Shown piece by piece: positions 1 to 7,791 of a stretch of 21,347 nucleotides of DNA (the first letter of the stretch is position 1; each line of letters opens with the position of its first letter). Below the pieces are notes generated by a model. That model was not told the origin of the DNA and ran no database searches. It saw only the letters and a program-made list of their open reading frames with translations. The DNA is taken from the NCBI GenBank assembly GCA_051744925.1, contig JBNJDM010000041.1, positions 1-21,347 of the forward strand. Direction: 5' to 3'. The translations under genes were made by a program, and so were the position numbers. Origin of the DNA: JACKCP01 sp051744925 (GTDB taxonomy: Bacteria > Desulfobacterota > Desulfobacteria > Desulfobacterales > JACKCP01).

Positions 1-432
1 TCTGCAGAAAAAATAGTTAAAAACGGAGAATACGGTATTCTTTCTACTTCAGACAAAAACAACCTCCCCTACGGTATTCCCTTAAGCTATGTTTATGAAA
101 ATAACTCGATCTATTTTCACTGCGCAATGAAAGGACATAAGTTAGACAATATAAAACAAAATCCTCAAATATGCTTCTCTGTTGTCGGAAAAACAAAGGT
201 TTTGCCTTCAAGATTTACAACAGATTATGAGTCGGCAGTTGTCTTCGGAAAAGCTTATGAAATTGAAGATGAAGAAAAGATTATGGCATTGAGACTTCTT
301 AATGAAAAATACGCTCCAGGATATGAAAAAGAAGGAGAGGATGAAATCAGAAAAAACCTCTTTGCAACAAAGGTTATAAGAATCGATATTAATCACTTAA
401 GCGGAAAAGCAAGTAAAAAGGAGATAGAATAA
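1..432 (+). CDS. Nim-like pyridoxamine 5'-phosphate oxidase family protein (5' truncated by window edge)
   Basis: The open frame runs in from base 1 to the TAA at 430-432, giving 143 visible residues; the start lies outside the window. The visible part begins with a strand reading EYGILSTSDKNNLPYGIPLS, followed by YFHCAMKGHKLDNIKQNP. This is the layout of the FMN-binding split-barrel family that includes NimA-type nitroimidazole reductases and other small flavin-binding oxidases: an ILST strand, a PYG.PLSYV strand and an H.A..GHK.D.I phosphate/flavin contact. Family members are about 150-160 residues, so roughly 10-20 N-terminal residues are probably missing. An internal ATG at 127 is not the start, because the conserved first half of the fold lies upstream of it in the same frame. 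The substrate cannot be told from sequence. The gene is followed within 1 bp by a strong hairpin terminator shared with the convergent icd gene. Confidence 0.85.
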   Translation, partial: SAEKIVKNGEYGILSTSDKNNLPYGIPLSYVYENNSIYFHCAMKGHKLDNIKQNPQICFSVVGKTKVLPSRFTTDYESAVVFGKAYEIEDEEKIMALRLLNEKYAPGYEKEGEDEIRKNLFATKVIRIDINHLSGKASKKEIE

Positions 433-467
433 AAAACCCGGCAAAAGAAAATTTTAAGCCGGGTTTT
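433..467. terminator. Bidirectional rho-independent terminator
   Basis: AAAACCCGGC at 433-442 pairs perfectly with GCCGGGTTTT at 458-467 around a 15-nt AT-rich loop. The A and T tails flanking the GC core give each strand a U-run. It lies between the + strand Nim-like gene ending at 432 and the - strand icd ending at 491, so it can terminate both. Confidence 0.85.
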
Positions 468-490
468 AAATCGATAAATTAAACAATTTA

Positions 491-2716
491 TCAGATTGAA
501 TCTATTATGGAGTTAAGCGTGACACTTGGACGCATCGCCTTTTCAAGCTTAATTTTGTCAGGCCTGAAGTAACCACCAATATCTGCAGGTTCACCCTGGG
601 CACTGCTAAGTTCATTTACAATAGTTTCTTCATTATCTTTAAGCTCTTTTGCAACTTTTTTGAATTTTTCCTGAAGCTCAGTGTCTGTATCCTGCTCTGC
701 AAGAGCCTGGGCCCAGTACAAGGCAAGATAAAAATGACTTCCCCTTGTATCAAGCTCCTTAACTTTTCTTGAAGGCGCTTTTTCATTTTCAAGATGTCTG
801 CCAATTGCCTTATCAAGTGTTTTTGCAAGAAGTTCGGCTTTATTGTTTTTAAAAGTAGACGCAACATGCTCAAAGGATGGAACAAGAGCACAGAACTCTC
901 CAAGGGAATCCCATCTTAAGTGATTTTCTCTTCTGAACTGATCCACATGTCTTGGAGCTGAACCTCCTGCTCCTGTTTCAAAAAGACCGCCTCCGTTCAT
1001 CAGAGGTACTATTGAAAGCATTTTCGCACTTGTACCAAGTTCAAGAATCGGAAAAAGATCTGTAAGATAATCACGAAGAACATTACCGGTTGCAGAAATT
1101 GTATTTTTACCCTGTCTGATTCTTTTAAGGGAAAATTTCATGGCATCATCAGGATGCATAATCTGGATATCAAGCCCTTTAATATCATTTTCAGGAAGAT
1201 ATTTATTTACCTTAGCAATAATCTGAGCATCATGAGCTCTGTTTTCATCAAGCCAGAAAACAACAGGTTCCTGTGAAGCACGGGCTCTTGTAACAGCCAG
1301 CTTGACCCAGTCTCTTACAGGTGCATCCTTTGTCTGACAAGATCTGTATATGTCACCTTTTTCAACAGACTGCTCCAGAAGAATCTTTCCTTTATCATCT
1401 TTAACCTGAACCTTACCATTTGCATGAATTTCAAATGTCTTGTCATGGGATCCGTACTCTTCTGCTTTCTGAGCCATGAGCCCGACATTGGCAACACTTC
1501 CCATTGTTGCAGGATCAAATTCTCCATTTTCATTGCAATCATCAATTACTGCCTGATAAATAGTTGCATAGCTTCTGTCCGGTATCATTGCAATTGTATC
1601 GTGAAGTTTGTCATCAGGACCCCACATTTTGCCGCCGTCGCGAATAAAAACAGGCATTGATGCATCAATTATTACATTATTGGGAACATGAAGATTTGTT
1701 ATTCCTTTGCCTGAATCAACCATGGCAAGGCTGCATTTTTTTTCGTATACAGCTTCAATATCTTTTTCTACAGCTTTTCTTTCTTCTTCGGGAAGTGACT
1801 GAATACGCTCGTAAAAATCCTCTATTCCGTTTTTAAGATTCACTCCCATAGAGTTTATGGTTTCAGGGTGTTTTTCAAAAACATCTTTATAAAAAACCGA
1901 AACACAGTGACCGAACATAATCGGATCGGAAACTTTCATCATTGTTGCTTTAAGATGAATAGAAAGAAGGATGTTATCTTTTTTTGCTTCTTTAATCTGC
2001 TCTTCATAGAATGATCTCAGAGCTTTTACATTCATTACTGCAGCATCAAGAATTTCCCCTTCAAGCAAAGGAAGTTTTTCTTTAAGAACTGTTACATTTC
2101 CTGATTCATCAATATGTTCAATACTTGCATTACAATCTTTTTCTATAACAACAGACTTTTCACTTCCGTAAAAATCGCCTTCAGACATGTGGGCTACACG
2201 TGACTTTGATTCTTCAGGCCACGGTTTTATAAGTTTATGAGGATGTTTGCGACTGAACTCCTTAACAGCGGTTGCTGCTCTTCTGTCTGAATTCCCTTCT
2301 CTGAGAACCGGATTTACAGCACTTCCAAGAACTTTGGAAAAACGATTGTGAATTTCTTTTTCTTCTTCAGTTTTTGGTTCGTCCGGATAATCGGGAATAT
2401 CATATCCCTGGGACTGAAGTTCTTTTACTGCACTTTTAAGCTGGGGCAAAGAAGCACTTATATTAGGTAGTTTTATAATATTTGTTTCAGGTTTTTTCAC
2501 AAGATAACCAAGCTCATCAAGATAATCCGGAATTTTTTGTTCTTCAGTAAGCCTTTCAGGAAAAGAAGAAATAATTCTTCCGGCAAGGGAAATATCCTTT
2601 TTGTCAAAAAAAATGCCGCTGTGCCTTGTAAAAGCCTGAAGAACAGGAAGAAGCGAATATGTGGCAAGTGCCGGAGCTTCATCTATTTCTGTATAAATAA
2701 TTTTCTGATCAGTCAT
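491..2716 (-). CDS. icd: Monomeric NADP-dependent isocitrate dehydrogenase (EC 1.1.1.42)
   Basis: This 741-residue cytoplasmic enzyme oxidatively decarboxylates isocitrate to 2-oxoglutarate with NADP. The length matches the monomeric IDH class (about 740 residues), not the roughly 420-residue dimeric class. Recognisable stretches are LATYSLLPVLQAFTRHSGI near residues 17-35, the substrate-loop motif NPVLREGNSDRRA at 135-147, HMSEGDFYGSEKSV soon after it, and the C-terminal block RGSHFYLALYWAQALAEQ from residue 658 followed by GGYFRPD near 714-720. The ATG at 2714-2716 is preceded on the minus strand by AAGGA with 6 nt spacing, which fixes the start. The gene is monocistronic, with a shared terminator downstream at 433-467. 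Monomeric IDH is scattered among bacteria and common in marine and sulfate-reducing deltaproteobacteria (family knowledge). No truncation or frameshift is visible. Confidence 0.97.
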   Translation of the reverse strand: MTDQKIIYTEIDEAPALATYSLLPVLQAFTRHSGIFFDKKDISLAGRIISSFPERLTEEQKIPDYLDELGYLVKKPETNIIKLPNISASLPQLKSAVKELQSQGYDIPDYPDEPKTEEEKEIHNRFSKVLGSAVNPVLREGNSDRRAATAVKEFSRKHPHKLIKPWPEESKSRVAHMSEGDFYGSEKSVVIEKDCNASIEHIDESGNVTVLKEKLPLLEGEILDAAVMNVKALRSFYEEQIKEAKKDNILLSIHLKATMMKVSDPIMFGHCVSVFYKDVFEKHPETINSMGVNLKNGIEDFYERIQSLPEEERKAVEKDIEAVYEKKCSLAMVDSGKGITNLHVPNNVIIDASMPVFIRDGGKMWGPDDKLHDTIAMIPDRSYATIYQAVIDDCNENGEFDPATMGSVANVGLMAQKAEEYGSHDKTFEIHANGKVQVKDDKGKILLEQSVEKGDIYRSCQTKDAPVRDWVKLAVTRARASQEPVVFWLDENRAHDAQIIAKVNKYLPENDIKGLDIQIMHPDDAMKFSLKRIRQGKNTISATGNVLRDYLTDLFPILELGTSAKMLSIVPLMNGGGLFETGAGGSAPRHVDQFRRENHLRWDSLGEFCALVPSFEHVASTFKNNKAELLAKTLDKAIGRHLENEKAPSRKVKELDTRGSHFYLALYWAQALAEQDTDTELQEKFKKVAKELKDNEETIVNELSSAQGEPADIGGYFRPDKIKLEKAMRPSVTLNSIIDSI

Positions 2717-2908
2717 GATTTATCCTTAAATTTTATCGGTTGTGAAAAAATATTTTATGCACAAAAATACGCTGAAAAGAATTACCATATACAAGATTCT
2801 ATTGCAAATATCATGATGTATTAGCTGGTTACAAACATGATTTAACAGGTTTGCACACCAGAAAACACCGGTTACCCTAAAAAACAAACATTGATATTCT
2901 ACTTCAGA

Positions 2909-2914
2909 TATAAT
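2909..2914 (+). promoter_or_regulatory. Probable -10 element upstream of the secreted orphan gene
   Basis: A perfect TATAAT lies 45 bp before the chosen ATG at 2960. No good -35 sits at 16-18 bp; TTGATA at 2891 is only 12 bp away. If this is the -10, transcription would begin near 2921, which rules out the longer open frame starting at 2891. Confidence 0.35.
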
Positions 2915-2959
2915 ATTTTAAATACTGAATTCATACAAAAATATTACAATAGGTCTTAT

Positions 2960-3433
2960 ATGAAAAAGCTTATCTCAGTTTTAAATATATTATTTATTTT
3001 TACCAGTTCAGCTGTGTATGCTGAACTGGTTTCACTAAAAAATCCTCAGATGAAAAATTCCCATGTAAAAGGTTCTTTTTTTCTTGAGGAAAAAAACAGC
3101 AAAAGCTCTGTTTTAAATGAGCAGGAAAGATTAAACAGCAGTTTTTATTCGGAAATTACAGGTGATAAGCTTGATTCATTTGACAATATTTTAGAAAAAG
3201 ATTCTGGAGCAGGCCCTTTTGACAACACCATTAAAAACCTCAATCCAATATCTTTTTCCGGTGTATCATTTAAAAGACCTGCAAAAAATGTTGAGCTTAA
3301 AACTCCGACTGAAAACAACATTAATTTTAATGTACTCCCTGTTGCTGACAAAAAAACCAATGTAAGTATAGACCTTACAAAAGAGCAGCCTGAATTTAAG
3401 CTTTCAACTCCTCAAACTATGAACCGTGATTAA
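2960..3433 (+). CDS. Hypothetical secreted protein with signal peptide
   Basis: The predicted product has 157 residues. The frame is open from 2891, but the ATG at 2960 starts a textbook Sec signal peptide: MKKL, a hydrophobic run LNILFIFTSS, then AVYA with predicted cleavage after A21. An AGG lies 6 nt upstream. The upstream part would be an odd N-terminal extension and would overlap a likely -10 element. The mature protein of about 136 residues is polar, rich in Asn, Ser and Lys, has no cysteine, and shows no domain I recognise. It is probably periplasmic or exported. It precedes an SRPBCC gene by 51 bp with no terminator between them, so co-transcription is possible. Function unknown. Confidence 0.6.
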   Translation: MKKLISVLNILFIFTSSAVYAELVSLKNPQMKNSHVKGSFFLEEKNSKSSVLNEQERLNSSFYSEITGDKLDSFDNILEKDSGAGPFDNTIKNLNPISFSGVSFKRPAKNVELKTPTENNINFNVLPVADKKTNVSIDLTKEQPEFKLSTPQTMNRD

Positions 3434-3484
3434 AAAGCTTTTCCTGATTAAAACATTTCATCTTTAATTAAAAAAACATTTATT

Positions 3485-3958
3485 ATGATAAAAAAACATT
3501 CCGGTATTTTTACCTTAACAAAAGATCAGTTTTTAAATACTGATCTGGATACTGCGTGGGAGTTTTTTTCTTCTCCCAAAAATCTCTCTGTTATAACACC
3601 TGAATATATGGGATTTAAAATTACATCTGAAACAGAAGAAAAAATGTATCCCGGTCAGATTATAACCTACAGAATAGGACTTCTTCCTTTTTTAAAAACT
3701 AACTGGGTAACAGAAATTACCCATGTAAAGGAAAAAGAATATTTTGTTGATGAACAAAGATCAGGACCATACAAAATATGGCATCATGAGCATTTTTTTG
3801 AAGAAAAAGAAAATAAAGTCTTTATCAAAGACAAAGTAACCTTTAAGCTCCCCTTTGGATTTGCAGGAAATATTGCATATTTTTTCTTTATAAAAAAAGA
3901 GCTTATGAAAATTTTTGAATACAGATTTAATAAGCTCGAAAAAATTTTTAATAATTAA
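3485..3958 (+). CDS. SRPBCC (START-like) superfamily protein
   Basis: The product has 157 residues and the overall pattern of the SRPBCC/Bet v1-like ligand-binding fold, in the subgroup often annotated 'cell division inhibitor / cyclase-dehydrase-like'. TDLDTAWEFFSSPKNLSVITP at about 19-39 matches the first strand plus helix, where SRPBCC proteins read ...A.. F..p.nl..itP. The segment GPYKIWHHEHFF at 94-105 is the usual GPf..W.H.H.F strand, followed by KVTFKLPFG and a C-terminal helix (KELMKIFEYRFNKLEKIF). There is no signal peptide, so it is cytoplasmic. No clear ribosome binding site precedes the ATG; the 12 bases upstream are A/T only apart from one C. Ligand unknown. It lies between two exported-protein genes in the same orientation. 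Confidence 0.75.
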   Translation: MIKKHSGIFTLTKDQFLNTDLDTAWEFFSSPKNLSVITPEYMGFKITSETEEKMYPGQIITYRIGLLPFLKTNWVTEITHVKEKEYFVDEQRSGPYKIWHHEHFFEEKENKVFIKDKVTFKLPFGFAGNIAYFFFIKKELMKIFEYRFNKLEKIFNN

Positions 3959-4010
3959 AAATTATAATTTTTCATCTCACAAAAATATATAAAAAGGACT
4001 CATTAAATTC

Positions 4011-4985
4011 ATGAAGTATTCAAAAATTATAGTTTTAATATTTATCACAGCACTTTCTCTGAACGGATGTTCTTCCAAAGAATTAAAAACAGAAAATGAC
4101 ACAAAATTGTTATTCAGAGCATCAGATAATGAAACTCTTTTATCAGACTTCTCTCCTCTTATTTACTCAGAAAAAGCTAATAAGAATTATAATCTTATAG
4201 GGTCTCCTGTTGCAGAAAAAGATGAAGATGGAAAAATCAGGATCTCAATAGATACTGAAAAACCATGTTTTTTTGCTGAAAAAAGAGAGTTTAAAACAAA
4301 AAAAGATAATTATTTAAATCTTATCTACAGAGTTAACTTTACCGAAACTCCCGGAGGGCATCTCGGGAAGGGCAAGAATGTAGGTCTTTTTTTTATTATT
4401 ACCCTTAATTCAGATAAAAAACCGGTTCTTTTCAGTGCCGTCCACACCTGCGGTTGTTATCTGGCCTTTGTGCCAACATCCTTATTGCCTGAGTCGGCTT
4501 ATCCTGAAAACTGGCCTGAAAAAATGCAGTCTGTTCACGGAGAAAAGCTTCCATCAATTCTTGAATACAAAGGAGATCCTGAAAAATTTAAAATTCTTGT
4601 TCATAAAAAAAGCGCAAACCACAGAGTTTCAGATGTAAAACTGATAAGTAAAAGCAAGGTTGATTCTTTGTTCAAAACTAAAAACTCCTGCATTAAAAGT
4701 CTTGATAGCCTTGAAAACCTCAGCATTAGTGAAAATGAAAAAACATCTTTTTTTATAACTGAAAAAGGGGCTTCAAAAGGATATGTAAAAAACAGCAAAA
4801 AGATTTATGAAAGAATGTTTATGAGCTGGTGGACTTTTGACTGGAGAATAGGTCAGGATAAAAAGCTTGGAAAAAATAAAAATGAAGGGTCTGTTTTTTA
4901 TACAAGCATTAAGCCATGGGCAAGGGATGAGTCCGATATGAGAGACTTTAAAACTTTTCTTGAATACTGGGGATGGGACTTGTAA
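4011..4985 (+). CDS. Hypothetical lipoprotein with HTCGC motif and Trp-rich C-terminus
   Basis: The product has 324 residues. The N-terminus is a type II signal peptide with lipobox LNGC, cysteine at residue 20, so it should be lipid-anchored on the periplasmic side. AAGGA lies 12 nt before the ATG. Two segments look conserved-family-like: VHTCGCYLAFVPTSLLPES at about 144-162, with H145, C147 and C149 close enough to bind a metal or form a redox pair, and MSWWTFDWRIGQDK at about 271-284. The end YTSIKPWARDESDM plus LEYWGWDL is also Trp-rich. I do not recognise a named family, and the metal/redox idea is inference only. The convergent CheW-like gene ends 9 bp away, and a strong hairpin inside that gene at 5115-5142 may act as the terminator for this transcript. 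Confidence 0.8.
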   Translation: MKYSKIIVLIFITALSLNGCSSKELKTENDTKLLFRASDNETLLSDFSPLIYSEKANKNYNLIGSPVAEKDEDGKIRISIDTEKPCFFAEKREFKTKKDNYLNLIYRVNFTETPGGHLGKGKNVGLFFIITLNSDKKPVLFSAVHTCGCYLAFVPTSLLPESAYPENWPEKMQSVHGEKLPSILEYKGDPEKFKILVHKKSANHRVSDVKLISKSKVDSLFKTKNSCIKSLDSLENLSISENEKTSFFITEKGASKGYVKNSKKIYERMFMSWWTFDWRIGQDKKLGKNKNEGSVFYTSIKPWARDESDMRDFKTFLEYWGWDL

Positions 4986-4994
4986 AAAAACTGC

Positions 4995-6074
4995 TTATAA
5001 ATCTAAAAGCTCCTTTGCTTCATATATATCTATTAACAAAGAAGTCTTTCCATTTATTGGAAGAGAACCTCTTATTCCTTTTGATACAAGAGTTTTATCA
5101 TCCAGATCAAAAACAACCTCCTGAATATCTACAGGAGGTTTTGCAGTTATCCCGAAATCCCTGCCGTTTACTTTAAAAACTATAACCTCGGTAAATTCTT
5201 CATATTCAAATTTTTTTGCTTTAAAAATATCTGACAATTCAAAAAGGGAAAGAACCCCTCCTCTGTACTTTACAATTTTCTTCTGACCAGGATTTTCGAT
5301 TTCCAAAGATTTTATTCTCTCAATTCTTTGGACATTATCAAGGCTTACTGCAAAATATTCATCATTACTGTTTTTAAAGGTTAAAAGAGTTTTTAAATCT
5401 TCTTGCTGATCAGTGCTTTCTTTTTCAGATTCGGTTATTCTTTTTAATTCAGAATTAAGCTTTAGTCCGGCTTTATCTGCAACAGCCTCAACATCAAGCA
5501 TTAAAACAGGTTTTTCTCCTTTGCTGACAGTTACACCAGAAAAAAGCCTGCTCTTTTTAATATATTCACCAGGAGGTCTGACTTCCAGATCAGTACTGTC
5601 ACCAAAGCTCTCTGCCAGAATAGCATATTTAAAGCTGTCAGACACAACAACTACAAAATTTAAAGCACTTGCTGATTTTTTTCTTCTGTCTTCAGCTGAT
5701 CTTTCCACCGGTTTTTCCGGAGCATCGGTTTTATTTTTATCTTCTTCCAGATACTGCTTAGATCTTCTGTCTGCTATATTTTTTCTCTTGTCAGGCTTAA
5801 ACTCTCCTGTTTCAGGTTCAGTATAAAACTTTTCCAGACCAAGAATCTCTGCAAGGTCAACAACAGGAACCAGTTCTCCCCTCAGCCTTAAAACAGAAGC
5901 ACTTCCGACTTTTGAAAGCTTATCTTTTATCTCTTCGGGAGCTATCCTTATTAGTTCACTTATATTTTCTCTGGGGAGTGCATACTTTTCTTTACCTGCA
6001 CAGATCAGCTGGGTTGTAACAAGCTCAGATTCCTGGTTATTCTCATATTCAGATAAAATTTTTTGTTCACTCAT
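4995..6074 (-). CDS. Tandem CheW-domain chemotaxis adaptor protein
   Basis: The product has 359 residues and two CheW-like (SH3-like) domains. Domain 1 spans about 17-205 (TTQLICAGKEKYALPRENIS, then VLRLRGELVPVVDLAEILG) and is interrupted at about 83-136 by a highly charged Lys/Arg/Glu/Asp-rich insert. Domain 2 spans about 226-357 (LLTFKNSNDEYFAVSLDNVQ, IVKYRGGVLSLFELSDIF, SLLIDIYEAKELL). RLRGE.VPVVDL is the classic CheW signature. Such proteins couple chemoreceptors to the CheA kinase, and a double version could crosslink arrays. No receptor, CheA, CheY or methylation enzyme lies in the window, so its signalling partners are elsewhere. The start at 6074 has AAGGAA 6 nt upstream. The minus-strand lipoprotein gene lies 70 bp upstream, and the two may share a transcript. 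Confidence 0.88.
   Translation of the reverse strand: MSEQKILSEYENNQESELVTTQLICAGKEKYALPRENISELIRIAPEEIKDKLSKVGSASVLRLRGELVPVVDLAEILGLEKFYTEPETGEFKPDKRKNIADRRSKQYLEEDKNKTDAPEKPVERSAEDRRKKSASALNFVVVVSDSFKYAILAESFGDSTDLEVRPPGEYIKKSRLFSGVTVSKGEKPVLMLDVEAVADKAGLKLNSELKRITESEKESTDQQEDLKTLLTFKNSNDEYFAVSLDNVQRIERIKSLEIENPGQKKIVKYRGGVLSLFELSDIFKAKKFEYEEFTEVIVFKVNGRDFGITAKPPVDIQEVVFDLDDKTLVSKGIRGSLPINGKTSLLIDIYEAKELLDL
5115..5142. terminator. Terminator-like hairpin inside the CheW gene
   Basis: AACCTCCTG at 5115-5123 pairs perfectly with CAGGAGGTT at 5132-5140 across an 8-nt loop. On the + strand the second arm runs into TTTT at 5139-5142. It lies 130 bp past the stop of the convergent lipoprotein gene, where a terminator for that gene would be expected. 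On the - strand it encodes residues K312-V320 of the CheW protein and is followed by GTTTTTG. The function is inferred from structure and position. Confidence 0.4.
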
Positions 6075-6144
6075 AATATTTTCCTTATTAAATCAATTGC
6101 CTTTCAGCGGCTTCAGTTGCAATTGAGACTGAATTGAACAGGCT

Positions 6145-6552
6145 TTATATATTAAAATCAGAAGGCAGAATCTCAACAGATGAACTCCTCAGATCAACAT
6201 TTGTGCCTGTTTGTTTTTCAATTATTTTTTCAATATTTTTTCTGGTGAGCTGAATATCGGTTTCTATTTTTCTCATGGTTTCAGGGTTCAGCTTTTCAAT
6301 TATATCTGAAGATTCTCCCTCAGGAAGATAAATTGTTCCATTGGAAAAATCTACAGCAAAAGCAATCACACCGGGCACAAGAAAAAAGAAAAGGCCTAAT
6401 CCGTTTAAAATCGCAATACCTGGATCTATTCTTCCTGAAACCTGTCCTTTTCTTTCAGGATGCAGAATTGTTCCGCAGGAAAATGTAAAAAATATAAGAA
6501 TAAGTGCTGTTATTAATGCTATATATCTGCTTCTAAGCCATTTTCTGGTCAT
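6145..6552 (-). CDS. Small lipoprotein with one membrane segment, function unknown
   Basis: The product has 135 residues. A signal peptide ends in the lipobox TFSC (Cys26), followed by GTILHPERKG, a hydrophobic stretch ILNGLGLFFFLVPGVIAFAV at about 48-67, and DFSNGTIYLPEG. The CGTIL.PER.GQ..GRIDPG...L.G.gL..fl.PGviAfavDf.tGTIYLP layout is one I associate with a widespread family of uncharacterised proteobacterial lipoproteins. Some are misannotated as nucleases, but nothing here resembles a nuclease. The C-terminal third is Glu/Lys-rich and probably helical. The start at 6552 is preceded by AGGAG with 5 nt spacing. That SD lies inside a partial copy of a dispersed repeat (6556-6630). Confidence 0.8.
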   Translation of the reverse strand: MTRKWLRSRYIALITALILIFFTFSCGTILHPERKGQVSGRIDPGIAILNGLGLFFFLVPGVIAFAVDFSNGTIYLPEGESSDIIEKLNPETMRKIETDIQLTRKNIEKIIEKQTGTNVDLRSSSVEILPSDFNI

Positions 6553-6555
6553 TTA

Positions 6556-6630
6556 TACTCCTGCTTAACATCATAAATTTTTAATCTGCCTTGAACTGAA
6601 CAAAAAATTCAAGTTTTCGGCCAATTACTA
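6556..6630. repeat. Half copy of the long palindromic repeat (second copy at 18760-18835)
   Basis: Positions 6585-6630 match 18785-18830 at 45 of 46 bases; the only difference is A6611 versus T18811. Weaker similarity continues leftward through TCCTGC..TTAA..AAATTTTT to about 6556. Only the right arm of the palindrome is present here. Its edge supplies the AGGAG ribosome binding site of the lipoprotein gene starting at 6552. Confidence 0.8.
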
Positions 6631-6663
6631 AACATATTAATCCTTACAGATAAGTTTGAAAAT

Positions 6664-6702
6664 AAAAAAATCTGTCCGGAATTAAAAACCGGCAGATTTT
6701 TT
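6664..6702. terminator. Terminator of the feoAB-cation efflux cluster
   Basis: On the + strand, AATCTGTCCGG pairs with CCGGCAGATT (one bulged base) over the loop AATTAAAAA, with A-runs on the left and T-runs on the right. It lies 44 bp past the stop of the minus-strand efflux gene, and its minus-strand transcript ends in seven U residues. The A/T flanks would also allow termination from the other side. Confidence 0.7.
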
Positions 6703-6746
6703 AAAATACAAACATAAATTTTATTCAGGAAAAATATAAGCCTGTA

Positions 6747-7730
6747 TCAGCTACTGCAGGCTGAACAAACCTCCCTTGGTTCACCTTTATCAGAATGTTT
6801 TTCACAAAGATAATTTACTTCAATTGTGGTATGAACAATTCTATTATCAAAAGAGACCTGGTTTTTATAATCAAGAGGAGTCTTTTTTCCTGTTGTTACT
6901 ACTGAAGCAATAAGGGAAAACCTGCTTTCTCCCACAGGCCATATATGAAAATCAGCAACTCTTGTTTGACCGTCTGATTCAAGGTCTCTTATTATATCAT
7001 CTTTGACTTCAGGTATATTACTTTTATCAAGGAGTATTTTTGCTGTATCTGTTAAAAGATTTAAAGCCCATTTAAGAATAACAAAACCTCCGAGCATTCC
7101 TATAACCGGATCAAGAAAAGCAAGTCCGAAAAATCTTCCGGCCAGAAGTGCAAAAATTGCAAGAACAGAAGTAAGAGCATCTGCTATTACATGAAGATAA
7201 GCCGCTTTAAGATTATGATCATGTCCTTGGTGACTGTGGTTATGATTTTCATGGTCAGTATGATTATGACTGTGTCCGTGACCATCGTCCTGATGCAGAA
7301 GAAATGCACTTACAACATTTACTATAAGACCTATCACTGCAACTATTGCTGCCTGGGTATAATGAATCTCCTGGGGTGAGATAAGCCTTCTTGTTCCTTC
7401 AAAAAACATGGCAAGAGCAGCAAGAGCAAGAAGTATTGAACTTGCAAAGCCTCCAAGAGCACCTACTTTTCCGGTTCCAAAAGAAAATTCTGGATTGTTA
7501 TTATGCTTTTTCGCATAATAATAAGCAAAGGCTGTAACAGATAAAGCAAATAAATGAGTACCCATATGCCAGCCGTCTGCAAGAAGAGCCATTGAACCGA
7601 ATATAATTCCGGCGGCTATCTCACCTATCATAGTAACAGCTGTTAAAACCATTACAATAAATACACCTTTTTCACCTTTTTTATTACCGATGAAAAAAGT
7701 ATGATCATGTTTCCATCTGTTTATTTCCAT
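6747..7730 (-). CDS. dmeF: CDF-family divalent cation efflux protein, DmeF-like
   Basis: This 327-residue inner-membrane cation/proton antiporter has about six membrane segments. TM2 carries LLADGWHMGTH (D52, H55, H59). The following block FSFGTGKVGALGGF at about 82-95 is typical of the DmeF (Co/Ni efflux) branch of the cation diffusion facilitators. A His-rich cytoplasmic loop (HGHSHNHTDHENHNHSHQGH, residues 151-170) lies between TM4 and TM5, and TM5 carries the paired metal site H180xxxD184. The C-terminal domain ends in a CSAC cluster near 322-325, a possible extra metal ligand. It lies 61 bp downstream of feoB in the same direction, so it probably belongs to the iron-responsive unit and may export Fe(II) or contaminating Co/Ni/Zn. 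The true metal cannot be told from sequence. The ribosome binding site is weak. Confidence 0.92.
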   Translation of the reverse strand: MEINRWKHDHTFFIGNKKGEKGVFIVMVLTAVTMIGEIAAGIIFGSMALLADGWHMGTHLFALSVTAFAYYYAKKHNNNPEFSFGTGKVGALGGFASSILLALAALAMFFEGTRRLISPQEIHYTQAAIVAVIGLIVNVVSAFLLHQDDGHGHSHNHTDHENHNHSHQGHDHNLKAAYLHVIADALTSVLAIFALLAGRFFGLAFLDPVIGMLGGFVILKWALNLLTDTAKILLDKSNIPEVKDDIIRDLESDGQTRVADFHIWPVGESRFSLIASVVTTGKKTPLDYKNQVSFDNRIVHTTIEVNYLCEKHSDKGEPREVCSACSS

Positions 7731-7752
7731 ATTTCTTTTATCCGTTTTACAA

Positions 7753-7782
7753 CGCCTGATTCCGGTATAACGAAATCAGGCG
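7753..7782. terminator. Hairpin between feoB and the cation efflux gene (weak terminator or processing site)
   Basis: CGCCTGATT at 7753-7761 pairs perfectly with AATCAGGCG at 7774-7782 around a 12-nt loop. On the minus-strand transcript it is followed by TTGTAAAAC, not a clean U-run. It is therefore more likely to give partial termination or mRNA end protection than full termination. Confidence 0.4.
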
Positions 7783-7791
7783 GATTAAAAT

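Noticed and set aside
5413..5826. 137-residue plus-strand open frame, Ser/Leu-rich
   Set aside because: It is antisense to the well-supported CheW gene, has no family similarity, and its Ser-rich composition is typical of the reverse strand of AT-rich genes.
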